A stretch of DNA of 64,000 nt from Plasmodium brasilianum (lineage: Eukaryota > Apicomplexa > Aconoidasida > Haemosporida > Plasmodiidae): assembly GCF_023973825.1 (NCBI RefSeq), contig NW_027122922.1, forward strand, positions 62,001 through 126,000. The letters run 5' to 3'. Positions 39,456-51,470 of the stretch are shown here, piece by piece; the stretch's first letter is position 1; every line of letters begins with the position of its first letter. A program made the translations under genes and the position numbers. Below the pieces are notes generated by a model. It ran no database searches and was not told where the DNA came from. It saw nothing but the letters and a program-made list of their open reading frames with translations.

Positions 39456-41073
39456 AACTCTTCATTTTTATATGGAATGGTAATAAAATATGTTAATTTT
39501 TTTTCTAATTTGAATGTTTTAATGTTATTCATTTTGCATAATAAATCATTATTACAGAAAAATTAAATATTAATGCTTAATATTTATATTTGTTTGTTAA
39601 AATAGATACTTATAAAAATATATGTATATGAGGTAAAATTAATATAAATTTATTGATGTCGTTTTACAATTTATATTTTGAATGAAAAATAATTTTGCCG
39701 TATTTTTTATCATCTTCAAGATTAATATGATTATTGTAGTTCTAATAAGAAAATTATGTGACTAGCTGTATATTAAAAAATATTATGCTTTCTATTGTAA
39801 TTGATGAAACGATGTAAATATATACTGTTACAATGATATATATATAAATTTTTTACTCAGTATAAATTACAAAATATTTATTTTATTAAATATATATATT
39901 CCTTTTGACTTCTTAAGAGATGTTGGTTTTTTTTTTTTTTCTTATGATATATCTCGGGAATTATATATATAATAAAATAATATCCATTTAAAACATGCTT
40001 CTTAGTTTAGGTAGAATGGTTAATATTTTTATTTTACTATTGTTAATATTTTATTTTATTTTTAATATTATGCTTATTATTAAATATACAATTAATTTTT
40101 TTAGTAAATGAAAAATATAAATCTTACACATTTAAGAAAATGATATACCTTTATATTTATGTACTTAAAAAAAAAAAAATTTTAAAGAAAAATAACATGA
40201 ATTTTAATTATATTTTTTTAATCTATTAAATAACTTTTAATTTATAGCTTATACTTTTAATATATTAACCAAAACAATTTTTTTATTACTGAAATATATT
40301 TTAAATTAAAAATAAATTATTAATAATATGATGATTTCGTAAGCGAACGAAGAGTACAATTTTTATGAATTAATTAGGTTAAAAATATTTCAACATGGTA
40401 TTGCATAAACAAATTAATAAAGAAATGTTTTATTATTATTTTTATAACATTTGTTGTTATATACACGATTATGCCGTTCTCAACGTATATATAATAAGGT
40501 AAAATTAATAACAAGTATTAAAAAAAATATAAAAAACTACATAAGTTTTTAATACTTATTAGTAATATGAAGTACATGCTAAGCATTTTTATCTTTACCA
40601 AATTTATGGTAACTATAAAGAAAAGGTCATAAAAAATATTATTAAGTATTTTTTCATCATACACAAATTTTTATTTGTCCTTTTTATTTGAATAAGCCAA
40701 TCTTTTAATAATGTGTTATAATGTTAGTATTACTTATTTATTGTTTTATTATTTTGAATATGATATTGAGTATAATCCTAAAATTGTTATGTCTAAATTA
40801 ATAACTAAAATAATGATATATAGTAAATTCCAAGACTATATAGTTATTTGTATTAATATATAAGTGTGAATATCCTAAAATTTCTAATTAGAAAATTAGA
40901 ACAACAGCTAAAATTTTTACATGAAGAAAGAAGTAAGCCCCTATTAATAAAATATCATATGTTTAACAACGTGTATATAATGAGTTCCATGGATCATATA
41001 AAAGAGTAATTCTCTTTGAAAACTAAAGGAAAGTAAAATTAATTTTATATATTTCTTATCCTTTACATATTAT

Positions 41074-41146
41074 CATGTTACTTGATATTATATTTATGGG
41101 AATATTTGCCGTATTCTTCCTTTTGTATAAAGTAAAGAAAAAATAA
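41074..41146 (+). CDS. Short hydrophobic ORF, second copy
   Basis: ATG followed by MLLDIIFMGIFAVFFLLY, then KVKKK and TAA. Identical in frame and nearly so in its first dozen residues to the frame at 4318. A membrane helix followed by lysines. See the first copy for interpretation. Confidence 0.3.
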
Positions 41147-42064
41147 AATATAGGAATATACTCACTATTTGTTACTAATATTATTTTAGTGAAATATTTA
41201 TAATTATATAATAATTTTATATATATATTTTATTTATTATATGTCCATTTGTTTTCTCAGATTGGATATTATATTTATACAAGGTTATTAGGATAACAAA
41301 AAAAAAAAAAATTACGAATAATTGTCCAATAAATACATTTATGAATTATTAAAAATTGGTCATAAGTATGTCTATTTGAATTCTAACAAGATCATGATTT
41401 TTGTTGCTTTCTTTCTGTAGAAAACTTTTTACTAACATTTTATATAAAATATCTTCCAGATAATAACAATAATATTTAAAATTTCCCATAATTGGACAAA
41501 ATTTTAATTCTATTCATTTTAAAGGGAACAAATTAAAATATACGTTTAAAATATAGTCTTAATTAAAACGTATATATTCTTTATATTTTTTGAATAATAT
41601 ATTTATTTACGGATATTTATTTTTTTATTTATACAGTAATATTATCGTAGTTATTAATTCTTCTATTTCTTGTTTCTTTATTTTTTTTAATTTTTTTTAT
41701 TCCTCTTTTAATAAGTATGTAATAAATGTTAATACATATTACTGTGTAAAAAATCTACATTTATGTCATAGTGTTGTCTTATATATTTACTTTTAAAAAT
41801 TTTTTTTTTTTACGATAATGAAAATATGATATACAAAAATATTTTTATGCAACTGGTTCTTGAATCATGTTCTATTTATGGTAACCTTTTCTTTGAATAA
41901 TTTTTATATAATTATTTTTGCAACTCTTATAAGTTTTAAATACTTTCTTTTAAGTTTCGTTTATCGAATTTATTAATATATATTCCCTTATATGTAACCT
42001 TTATACTACTAAGTATACTACTTTTTAATGTATATAATATTAACTGTAATTTTTGTATAAAATA

Positions 42065-43198
42065 TCATTGAGAATGACAGTTTACATTGTGGAATCTTGT
42101 ATTATATCTGTTTACTACTTTTTATATGTTTTGTAAGGATTATCTAGTTGCTTAAGATTCCTTAATTTCATTTATTTTCTTTCATTGTAAACAGTTACGC
42201 AGACAACATTTGACTGGATTAAACTATATAGAAGAAAATAAATGTGTATATATATACTCAAAAATAATAAATTATTTTTTATTTTTTTCGTAAAAATGTA
42301 ATTTACAAATTGTGGTATAATATTCGCACAATTATGTACAATTTATATTAACCTTATATAAAATGAATAAAGTGAAAGATGTTATAATACTACAGCTGTT
42401 ATTAAGGTGGAAACAAATAAGTAATTTACTTTTGTAGGTGGTAAAATCTGTGGTATATTAGAGCGAGAAGTTACAGCGGATATTTTTTTATTATGTGCTT
42501 TTTTAAATCTGTTTAACTCTTCAAGAAATTCGTTATTTTTATATCCTGAGCATCATTTATAATGTTTAGTATCAAAATTATAGTGATTTCCAATTATCGC
42601 TTCCATTATCATTAGGTTTATCGTATTTACCATTAAAGCTATTCAAATCCTCATAACTGTATAGATTTTTAAGATTTTTTAGAATACGAGAATTAATTAT
42701 TTTTATTTCTTGCTTACATGTATCATTAATAAATCCTGTTATATCAACTTTAATTTTATTAAACAAATTATATTTATCATGAAAATTACCAGTATTTAGT
42801 AGATAATTCAATTATTTACATCTATCATGAGCAGCAGGTTCGTCCTTCTTCGAATATATACTATTTAAGTACTCACTGAACGTTGGACATTAAGAGACAA
42901 AATCTGAATAAATAGAATTATCTGAATCTATTGAATAAATAGTACTACAAAGGGTATTATTAATTTCTCAATTTTGGGAGGCGAATGAATTAAATTTTTC
43001 TTTATATTTAAGAAACGTTTTCACTGTATCGTCCTAAAAATAAAACAAAAAATTATAATATATAAATGGAAAAAATAATATTTTTTGAAAAAAAATATTT
43101 ATTTCATTTAAAGAACACCAAATTTTTGTAAAAACATGATACTCATTTGAATATAAGGGAAAAATAAAATATGAGTTCTAAACATTGTAGGATGTCAT
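42065..43198 (-). pseudogene. PIR pseudogene, three exons recognisable
   Basis: Paralogue of the intact PIR at 5231-6411. Exon 1 is 43198-43184 (MTSYN), exon 2 about 43033-42353, and exon 3 about 42225-42065 (starting FNPVKCCLRN). Exon 2 reads DDTVKTFLKYKEKFNSF, stop, then CSTIYSIDSDNS, stop, CPTFSEYLNSIYSKKDE, HDRCK, stop, LNYLLNTGNFHD. It is then open through CKQEIKIINSRIL and NLYSYEDLNSFNGKYD. Frame changes follow before EELNRFKKAHNKK and the membrane part (IITSFTLFILYK). Exon 3 has four internal stops before its end. Splice sites are still GT-AG, so decay is by scattered nonsense changes plus at least two frameshifts. Confidence 0.85.
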
Positions 43199-45454
43199 TG
43201 TATTAAATAAACGTTAATTGGGTAGCAAAAATTCAATCCATATCAAATTATTTGTATATGTAAAAAAATGATATATTATATGTTGATTTTTTATAAATTT
43301 ATTTTTTTGATACACTGAATTTTAAAAATAATTACTTAACTAAAAATACTCTTTAGTTTTTAGTTAAAATTGAAATAAGTCAGTATTGTGTGAATAGTAT
43401 AAAAGAATAATATTTTAATTGTAAATATGATAATTTCAAAAAAGGGATTACTTTACATTTATTAAAACATATTCCAGAGTACCATACACTTTACAATTAT
43501 TTTTGTAAAAAAGTGTATTATATAATTTTATTGAAATATTATACAATAAAATAAAATATTATTAGTACATATTCACATAAAAAGAATATCATATTGAAAT
43601 ATCTACTTATTAATATACTTATATCACTTAAAATATCATATGTACATAAATTTAATCTCTTTGGAAGGTATAGAATATTCTCTTTTATTAACTTTTATTC
43701 GTTACTAAGGATAAATAAAACATGTCAAATTATTTCAGTTTTTATTATACTATTATATTGATTTATATGTTTGTTAAGAAAAACTTCTTGATTATAGCTG
43801 TAATAGAAATTTAAGTATATGAAAATATAATTTAACTAAAATTTTAATAAAATATATAGAAAATAAGGGAACTTTGTAATTTAAATATATGATTCATCAG
43901 AAAAAACGCCTTTAATAATAAATGTATTTTTAAAAAGAGAGATTATATCGTATACTTATAGAATAATCCACTAATTTTACCCATTATATTACATAGCGAA
44001 GTTAACATTTTAGTTAATTTTTACATCTTATAAATTTGAAATAATAAATGTATATTGAAGAAATATACTTATTAAATATCGACTACTTTTTATAATTCAT
44101 TAAATTGAAGATTCTAACATATTTCTATTAAAAAAATAGTTAAAATCATTTATTATTTTATTATAGTTCCTAATTATAGTTCTATTTACATTTTGATCGA
44201 GCTATTTGAATATATATTATTTTGATAATAAATAAATTTATTATATTTTGTTTTTATTTTTTACGTCATTGTAGAATTAAATTTAAATATATATTAAGAG
44301 TTAGTAAGTAAAAAGATATTTCTTAACTTCATAATTGTTAATTTCTAAAAGTGTGTTATATATAAGTATAAATCTAAATTAACATTGGAAGTTATTAAAA
44401 TAATTATGTATTTTATACAAAATTTTATTCCTTAGTAAGTATTTATTTATATATTTATTATTATTTTTTTTTTTTTTTTTTGGTTGTCCATAAATTTGTT
44501 GAGTTTTAAATAAACATGTAGTATATGTTGATTACTACTAATTTATTTATATTTGTAACGCGTAAATCTTAAATAAAATATAAGCAAAAAGAAAAAAGAA
44601 TTAATTATATTTTGCAGATAATTCATAAATGGATATTCAGTTCTCAGTTTACAGATAAAAAATAGTAATCATTTATTAGCGTAATGTTGTTTTTAGTTAA
44701 AATTTTATATAAAGAATAATTAATGTTGCATATTAGTATGTAGTTACATTAATTCTAATTATATATTCTTTCATTATATTATATATACAATAACGTAGAT
44801 ATTGTTTTAACGTTATATTATGGAACTTCAATATTTTTGAAAAAAAATATAGATACCCAAAAAGGATATATATATTTCCATTCTTGAATGTACTAAAGAA
44901 ATACATTTTTGATCTAAGGTTATTCTGATTTTAATAAATTTTAAATAATAATTAATCTATATATTTTTTTTTTTTTTTTTCATTACTTTTTATTATATTT
45001 CTTATATATATATATACATAATTAAAAATAAAAAAAATGTTGTATTGATGAAATTACAAAATTTTTATTTAGCAGTAATAGTATCATTTATATATAATAA
45101 AAAGTGTTTCTCTATGAAATTATATTAAAAAAAAAAAAATTAGTGTTCACTTACTTATATATATATTTTTATTCATAGATTAGTTATTCATTTTTATGTT
45201 TAGTTTCTAAGATATATAATGTTATATTATAATGAATATGTTTAAAATGTAGTTAACGCAAAGGCTTTTAATAATATAAAAAGGGAAGGTTATACATAAT
45301 ATTTTTTTCTTTAGTTATTATTACTATTATTATATCATCATAACAATTAATATATTGTTGTCTACAAGTTTTTCTGAAAAGAAATGTTTATGGAATTAAA
45401 TTTTTTTAATAGTCACTCATCAAATCGTTAATATTCTCATTATATATGGAACAA
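43199..45454. other. Intergenic between PIR pseudogene and fam-m
   Basis: The first 0.9 kb is PIR 5' flank (block 43945-44012 matches 7168-7235). The rest is AT-rich with poly-T near 44464-44480. No gene seen. Confidence 0.45.
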
Positions 45455-45507
45455 TCTATTCTCTATATTCTCTATATTATATAGAATATAGAAAATACAT
45501 TCTATAT
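45455..45507 (+). promoter_or_regulatory. Upstream TCTATA-rich element of fam-m (45893)
   Basis: Repeated TCTATATT words on both strands (ATTCTCTATATTCTCTATA, then TAGAATATAGAAAATACATT) end 386 bases before the ATG. Part is an inverted repeat around 45470-45490. Confidence 0.5.
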
Positions 45508-45892
45508 TAACTAAATATTTCCTTATATGATAAAAAAATGTATTTTTTTACTTTACATTGAAAAAGTTTAATAAAAAAATAATTTAATTACACGAATATA
45601 TAAAAAAAAATATTTTTTGTATATAATAATGAATTATAATAAAATCATTTTAATGAATATAACATTTTACTTAATAATATTAAGAAAACATTTTATAATA
45701 TATATTTTTAATGTTATTTTACTTCGCTGTAAAAAATATTATAATTATATACAATATATTTTTTACCGAAAGGTAGTAAATATAGAAAAAATAATCAAAT
45801 ATATTGTATATAATTTTTTATCATTAGAAGAATTTTATGTTTTTGTTATTATTTTTATTACTTAATACATTGAAATGCTGAAAATCTATATC

Positions 45893-46908
45893 ATGGAAAA
45901 AAATATTAAATTATTATTTTTTAATATTTCAGCGTTTATATTTTTAACATGGTTATTCCATTTTAGCATTGATAATGTATGATAATGCCATTTACTCATA
46001 TATGTACAATTTATATTTTTGTTGTTATATTTTTATATATTCAGTTTTTTAACATGAAACTATTTATTTTTTAAATAGTTAATATTTGATTTTTTCTTTT
46101 TCAGAGCACGCTTAACAAATTTTTAAAAGATAACTCTAATAATGATAGTAAATTAGATGGAAAACATTATCGATTATTAGTAATACATAAAGAAGAAAGT
46201 GATTCAAATATACTAGGGTTAAAACAAGACATGTCAAATAATAGAGTGAAAGAAAAAAAATATTTATCTAATAATGAAGGTGAAACCCCAGAAAAAAAGA
46301 AGCATTTATATAAAAGTTCATCAAAGAGTATAAAAGATCATAGGAATGCTATGAAAAAAGAAGCTAATATATTTGAAACAAAAAAATATTCCTGTATTGA
46401 AAAAAGAATATTTAAAGAACTTGATTTTGAAGATTTTCTTAAACGTAACAAAATGATTAGTAATAAGATTTACAAAAAAATAATGTACAAAAAGCTAGCA
46501 TTGAGAATTGCTTTACCTTTATTATTGTTCTTGTTGTTATTAACTGTACTCATAACAGATTTTACATGGGGTTTGGTAGATGGAAGTAAAGGATTGTGGG
46601 GTGCATTAGGATTATCGAAAATTCTAAAAGGTTGGTCAGCTTCTGATGGAAGTTGGTTGAAGACAATGTTAGAATGGTTAAAAACAAATTCATCATGGTT
46701 TTGGAAGCATAATTCAATTTTTGGTAAAGCTACACATAATGGTTGTACTGCAACAGAAGTTAGTACAGGTTGCATATTAGGACAGTTATTTGGTATTATA
46801 ATTTATGTTATACCTTTTATTATATTAGCTATCACAGTTATATCAGGAATTATCTATTACCATAAAAAAGTTAAAAAATATGAAAAAATTAAATTCAGGA
46901 AAAGATAA
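45893..46908 (+). CDS. fam-m protein, two exons, intact
   Basis: fam-m family, 295 residues. Exon 1 (45893-45976) encodes MEKNIKLLFFNISAF then IFLTWLFHF, a signal anchor. Intron 45977-46104 is GT-AG, phase 0. Exon 2 (46105-46908) begins STLNKFLKD and has PEXEL-like YRLLVIHKEESD from residue 50. The core includes IFETKKYSCIEKRIFKEL, DFEDFLKRNKMISNKIYKK, a first membrane segment (LRIALPLLLFLLLLTVLI), a Trp-rich loop with two cysteines (GCTATEVSTGCILGQLFG), a second membrane segment (IIIYVIPFIILAITVISGII) and the tail YHKKVKKYEKIKFRKR. Starting at the internal ATG 46231 would drop signal and export motif and is rejected. A TGCATG-rich block follows downstream, as after the fam-m at 27032. Confidence 0.92.
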
Positions 46909-49549
46909 AACTAATAATAACAAATATTTTTTATTTTATAAAGTATTTAATATGAAGTTATAATTATAATATATTTAGTTACATATCTATTAGACTTCCT
47001 CATAATTGATTATATTTTATAAATATACATACAGATAAGTCGTTTTTTCGTAAACAACTGTACAGCATATAATCTCACTTTTTTTAAACTTGAATTTCTA
47101 ATATTTTTGAATTTGCATTATAAAATGTTGTTTGAGATTGAATAATTTTTATGGTTTAGTGTTTATTTTTATATATTTAAATAGGTTGCCTTTAAAAATA
47201 AGTATACACATATATGTGCGTTAAAGTGAATGTAAAATAGCACAATTTACATAATTTTACTAAAGTATTTTAATTTAATTTTTATTTAAAAATGATAGAT
47301 TTCTGTTTATTATTCTGTTCTAATATGAATCTATTATTTTATCCTGTTGTGAAGAAAATTTATAATTACCATCATAATAGGAATAAATTTGTCTTGGTTT
47401 GTATTTAACAAAAAGGAAGTGAATATATGTCGTATTTTTATATGTATATATATATTTCTTATATCTTGGAGAATGGATAATATTTATTTTATAAAATAAG
47501 AGTATGAGAAGCATTTTATAGAACATAACTACTGTATAAATCTTTTGAATGTACATTTATTTTAATTTGCATTATATAACATTGAAGTTAAAAATATATA
47601 AGTATAATATACTATTATTAAATTTTAATTATCGTATTCTTTTAAGCAATTATATATTTTTTATATATCTATAACAGAATGAATAGTTAAAAACATTAAT
47701 TGTACTATTATGGTTCCTTATTGAAATTTTTATTCAATTTTGCATTAAAAGTATTGTATATATATATATCTTAAAAATTTATAAATTAAGTACATATATT
47801 TTTCATTTTTTATATATCTAATGTATTGAATTAATGAAATAAATGTAATAATATTTTAATGAATGATATATATAAATTCTTGTTTTTGATTTTTCATAAT
47901 ATTATAATTTTTAAGAAAGTGAATATATACGCAAAAAGAAAAAGTAGCGGTAATTGTACAGAAAATAAATAAATAATTTCTAAAAAAAATATAATAATGT
48001 GTACGTATTTTTTTACATTTATTTCCTATTTTTTATATTTCTAAATATATTAAGAAATGAGCTAACATTGTTTAAATGGTATATAATAATATACGTAATT
48101 TATATTATCTATTAGCAATTTATTCATATTAATAGTGATAACTCTTTAAATAAAATAATGTTCAAAAAAAAAATATGTTTACAGATAATTCGTAGATATG
48201 TATCATTTATTTCCTAAGATAATTTATAATAAGATTTATTAAAAAGTTACCCTTTTTTTTTTTTTTTTAACGTTGTGTTATTAAAAAAGTTGAGGTTTCC
48301 CATAGTAGTTCTTGAAAATAATATCCTTTTATTAAATATTATTTTTTATATATTTAAATGAAAATAAAAATATAATATTAATAATTCATTTAATTATATC
48401 TCTTATATAAACGTTAAAAAGTATTCTGTAGTCGAACATCACGTGCCTATATTAATCCTTTTAAAAGTATACTTAAGAACTGGAGAAAATTATTCGAGTA
48501 GGCATATTTGTTTCTGAAAAGGGAGAATGGAAATTCTGATAATGGGAATTTTAATACAAAGTGCATATTATTATATTAATATTAACTATTGATTTATTTT
48601 ACTAAAATATTTTCTTCTATATATATAATATATATATATGTATGTAGAATAATAATAATACGATAATGCTTTTTTTTTGGTGAGGTTAGAAAGTATAATT
48701 GTATTCCTGCTTAGTTAAATTTCTAAAAAGTATAGATGAAATGAGATATAAAATAGATAAATAATAAAGTTTATTAGGTCATTTTATTATACGTTTAGAT
48801 ACACAAGTATACTAAAGTAAGTAAGTTTTTAGTTATAATTTGTAGCATATTAATATGGGCTACATATCATTAGCTTTATATTAATCAGTATGTATTAGTA
48901 GGAAATTTGAGTGTTCAAAAAGTAAAATTATTTTAATAGATCTATTTTTTATAATTTATAGTTAATTAATTATGTCATATTTTTGAAAAAATATTATAAT
49001 AGAATTGCCTCGTCCTATATTTTTCACCTGAATATAAATATTTAAAAATAAAAATTATTATATTACATAGAAGTGTAAAATAAAATAAAAATGAATTAAG
49101 AACATTCCTATAGGTTAAGTCAAAGATAAGTATTACAAAAATATTCTTTCGTATAAGGCATAATAACTATTTATATAAAAAGAACTATATAAAAAAAAGA
49201 AGAGTTATGATAATAAAATTTTTATATAATTAGAAAAACTTATTTTTTAGTAATTATTCATATTTTTTTATACTATTAGCTTTTCATATATTTTTATTTT
49301 TATTGTATACGTGAACTTGAGTATATAATAATAAAATTCCTCTTTACTAGAATCCACCAAAGGGAGAATTAATAAAATACTTTTAATATGCATAACATTA
49401 TAATCGAAAATGAATTAAACTATTCACCAAAAAAATAAAAGAATAAACCTCTTTTTGAGTCTTCTTTATAATATGTTTTGAATTTTTTTGTGTTAATATT
49501 GTACTTTAAAATATATATTTCTTGTTTTTTAATTGTTATTAATTATTTA
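46909..49549. other. Intergenic 3' of fam-m
   Basis: The first 150 bases are fam-m 3' flank. The remainder is AT-rich with one coding-like island at 48421-48579. The minus frame at 47320-47556 lacks family features. Confidence 0.4.
48421..48579 (+). pseudogene. Coding-like island with one stop, unidentified
   Basis: One frame reads VFCSRTSRAYINPFKSILKN, WRKLFE, stop (TAG at 48499), then AYLFLKRENGNSDNGNFNTK and a TAA. Composition and residue variety differ from the surrounding AT-rich DNA. No splice partner or family was recognised. Confidence 0.25.
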
Positions 49550-50954
49550 CATATATATATATGGAGCGAAAATGCATTACAAGTGTGCATATATTCCTTA
49601 AAAGTTCTTTAGTTCATATATTAACATTTCCCTCTTATCTCACTCTTTTAATTCTCTCATTAATTACGCTTTTTTGCTTTTCTTTCTTTTTTGTAATTAA
49701 TTTATGAAAAATCAAAATCAAAAAATAAGAAATTATTAAATTTTAATGGAATTACTATTTGAGCGAGATTTAAAAAATATGAAAATGTAATATTGCATTT
49801 TACAGTTGTGGAAAAGTGACTGAATTAACAATATAAGATTCAAATGATATAATAGTTGTGATATGTGTAATTAAAATTATGAAAATTATTTTATTTTCAG
49901 TACTTAGAGTATCATTTTTGCTAGTATCCATAAGCATTAATAGGAGAATACATGAACGAACTTTAATAAATATACAATATGAGAATTGAGGAAATTAACT
50001 TTATATATATATGTAAAAATTATCAATATTATGGTTATGAAGAATACTTTTTCTTATAAACTACCTGTATCTCTATCAAGAAAACATACTGGTCTTGAAA
50101 GAAAGTTATAATAATAAAGGAGAGAATGGAAAAGAAGGAATATATTATCTAACAAGTTCATGCAAAAGTAATTCCTAAAAAATAAAAAAAGTAAAATAAC
50201 ATAAAATTTAATTAATATTTATACAGAGTATATGTGTATAAGTGTAAATTTGTAAAAACTACTTTTTTTTCTAAGTTCAGACACTGATTACAAAAATATT
50301 TTTATAAAAAACGAAGATAGATGTATATATAAATGTTTTATGAAAAAGTAACACATAATAAAGGGGAGTTTAACTCCTTACAAAATTTTTTATGTGCTTA
50401 TTGCATCTCTTAATTGATACATAAAACCTAAAACCCACTAAATAAGGAAGTAATTATCTACTTTCATGGGTATTGGACGTATTAAAGTTGAAAACAATTG
50501 TTTTCCAAGAATGTATGTGTGTCATGCATGCTGCTATGATATGTATATATACATTTGCATATGAACATGCATGTATGTGTGTAAAGAAGCATAGGTGCAT
50601 GTGTATGAGTGCATATGTATACTTACGTAATATATGTATACATTTATATATTTCAATACATGTTCTTTCCTATATTTCAAAAAATGCATCCTTATTTTAT
50701 AATTTGGAAAAATGAATTGAATTAGTTAACTATATTATTAAAAGGAATGATGTAAGCGTGTTTTGTATATAAATAAAGGTCACATAAAAGTAATAATAAC
50801 AAATAAAACATATATGATGTATCTTTCAAAGACTGCTTTATGTGTTTCATTTTACGAAATAATTATGGCATTTCCATATTTTGGCTGAACTTAATACATA
50901 TACATATTTTTATATTGTAACCATTACATGTGACGGGAATGAAAAAATCCATAG

Positions 50955-51062
50955 AAAGGATTCTTTTGTACAGACACTAATGCTCATTTAATATGTTTAA
51001 AGCAAAATAAATGGAATAAGGCATTTGTAATAGGAATACAATATTACGTCATTAACTGAAAT
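50955..51062 (+). pseudogene. Exon-like island in TGCATG block, copy 2
   Basis: Reads KGFFCTDTNAHLICLKQNKW then NKAFVIGIQYYVIN to TGA, aligned with the island at 32453-32548 through the LKQNK phrase. Family unknown. Confidence 0.3.
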
Positions 51063-51315
51063 AACTTAAGGACACAAATGAGTTCACATATATGCACGTT
51101 AATAAGATATCATTATCCACGTTTAGATGCTTATGTATGCATATTATGGCCATGCATGCATATATGTTTTTTTACACTCTCCTTTCATGTATGTATTAGA
51201 TCATTTATATTGAAAAGTAATAAACAGAAAACGTGGGCACATATACATATGTGCAAACTTTTGCATAATGGAAATTTATCTATATAGTGTTACCAACTTA
51301 TTTTTTTCTGTTATA

Positions 51316-51468
51316 GATATGAAACATTTAGAAAATAAGTTCATGCATATAAAAGAGTATGAAAAAAATGATAAAATTAAAATAAATTACAAGAGAGATA
51401 AACAACAAAGAGTGAAGTTCGTTAAAGGAGTTACTTATCTTACATGTGTGAATACGGAAAAGAGATAA
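51316..51468 (+). pseudogene. Second exon-like island, copy 2
   Basis: After TGTTATAG the frame DMKHLENKFMHIKEYEKNDK continues through KINYKRDKQQRVKFVKGV and TYLTCVNTEKR to TAA at 51468, with no internal stop. It is strongly charged and differs from random AT-rich frames. It corresponds to 32845-33144. It could be a last exon still intact or a relic. Confidence 0.35.
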
Positions 51469-51470
51469 AA

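Larger units (their letters stand above)
39326..42064. other. Convergent spacer between fam-l and PIR pseudogene
   Basis: 2.74 kb, the paralogue of 2555-5230 (2.68 kb). It contains the short conserved frame near 41074. The 68-codon frame at 41590-41796 is low-complexity. Confidence 0.5.
49550..51470 (+). repeat. TGCATG-rich block, copy 2
   Basis: Paralogue of 31000-33150. It is dense in ATGCAT and TGCATG words: 50525-50610 (CATGCATGCTGC, ATGCATGTATGTGTG, TGCATGTGTATG) and 51140-51165 (CCATGCATGCATATATG). The eight-base TGCATGCA is the site reported for the ApiAP2 factor AP2-EXP in other Plasmodium species. Local frames at 50473-50715 and 51078-51287 are by-products of these words. The region starts 2.6 kb after a fam-m gene. 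Confidence 0.5.

Noticed and set aside
45617..45865. 82-codon + frame before fam-m
   Set aside because: Sits in the conserved fam-m 5' flank and is Ile/Tyr/Phe/Lys-rich. Other fam-m flanks have no such frame.
50473..50715. Cys/Met/Ile-rich 80-codon frame
   Set aside because: Arises from repeated ATGTGTATG and TGCATG words. It has no equivalent frame in the paralogous block.
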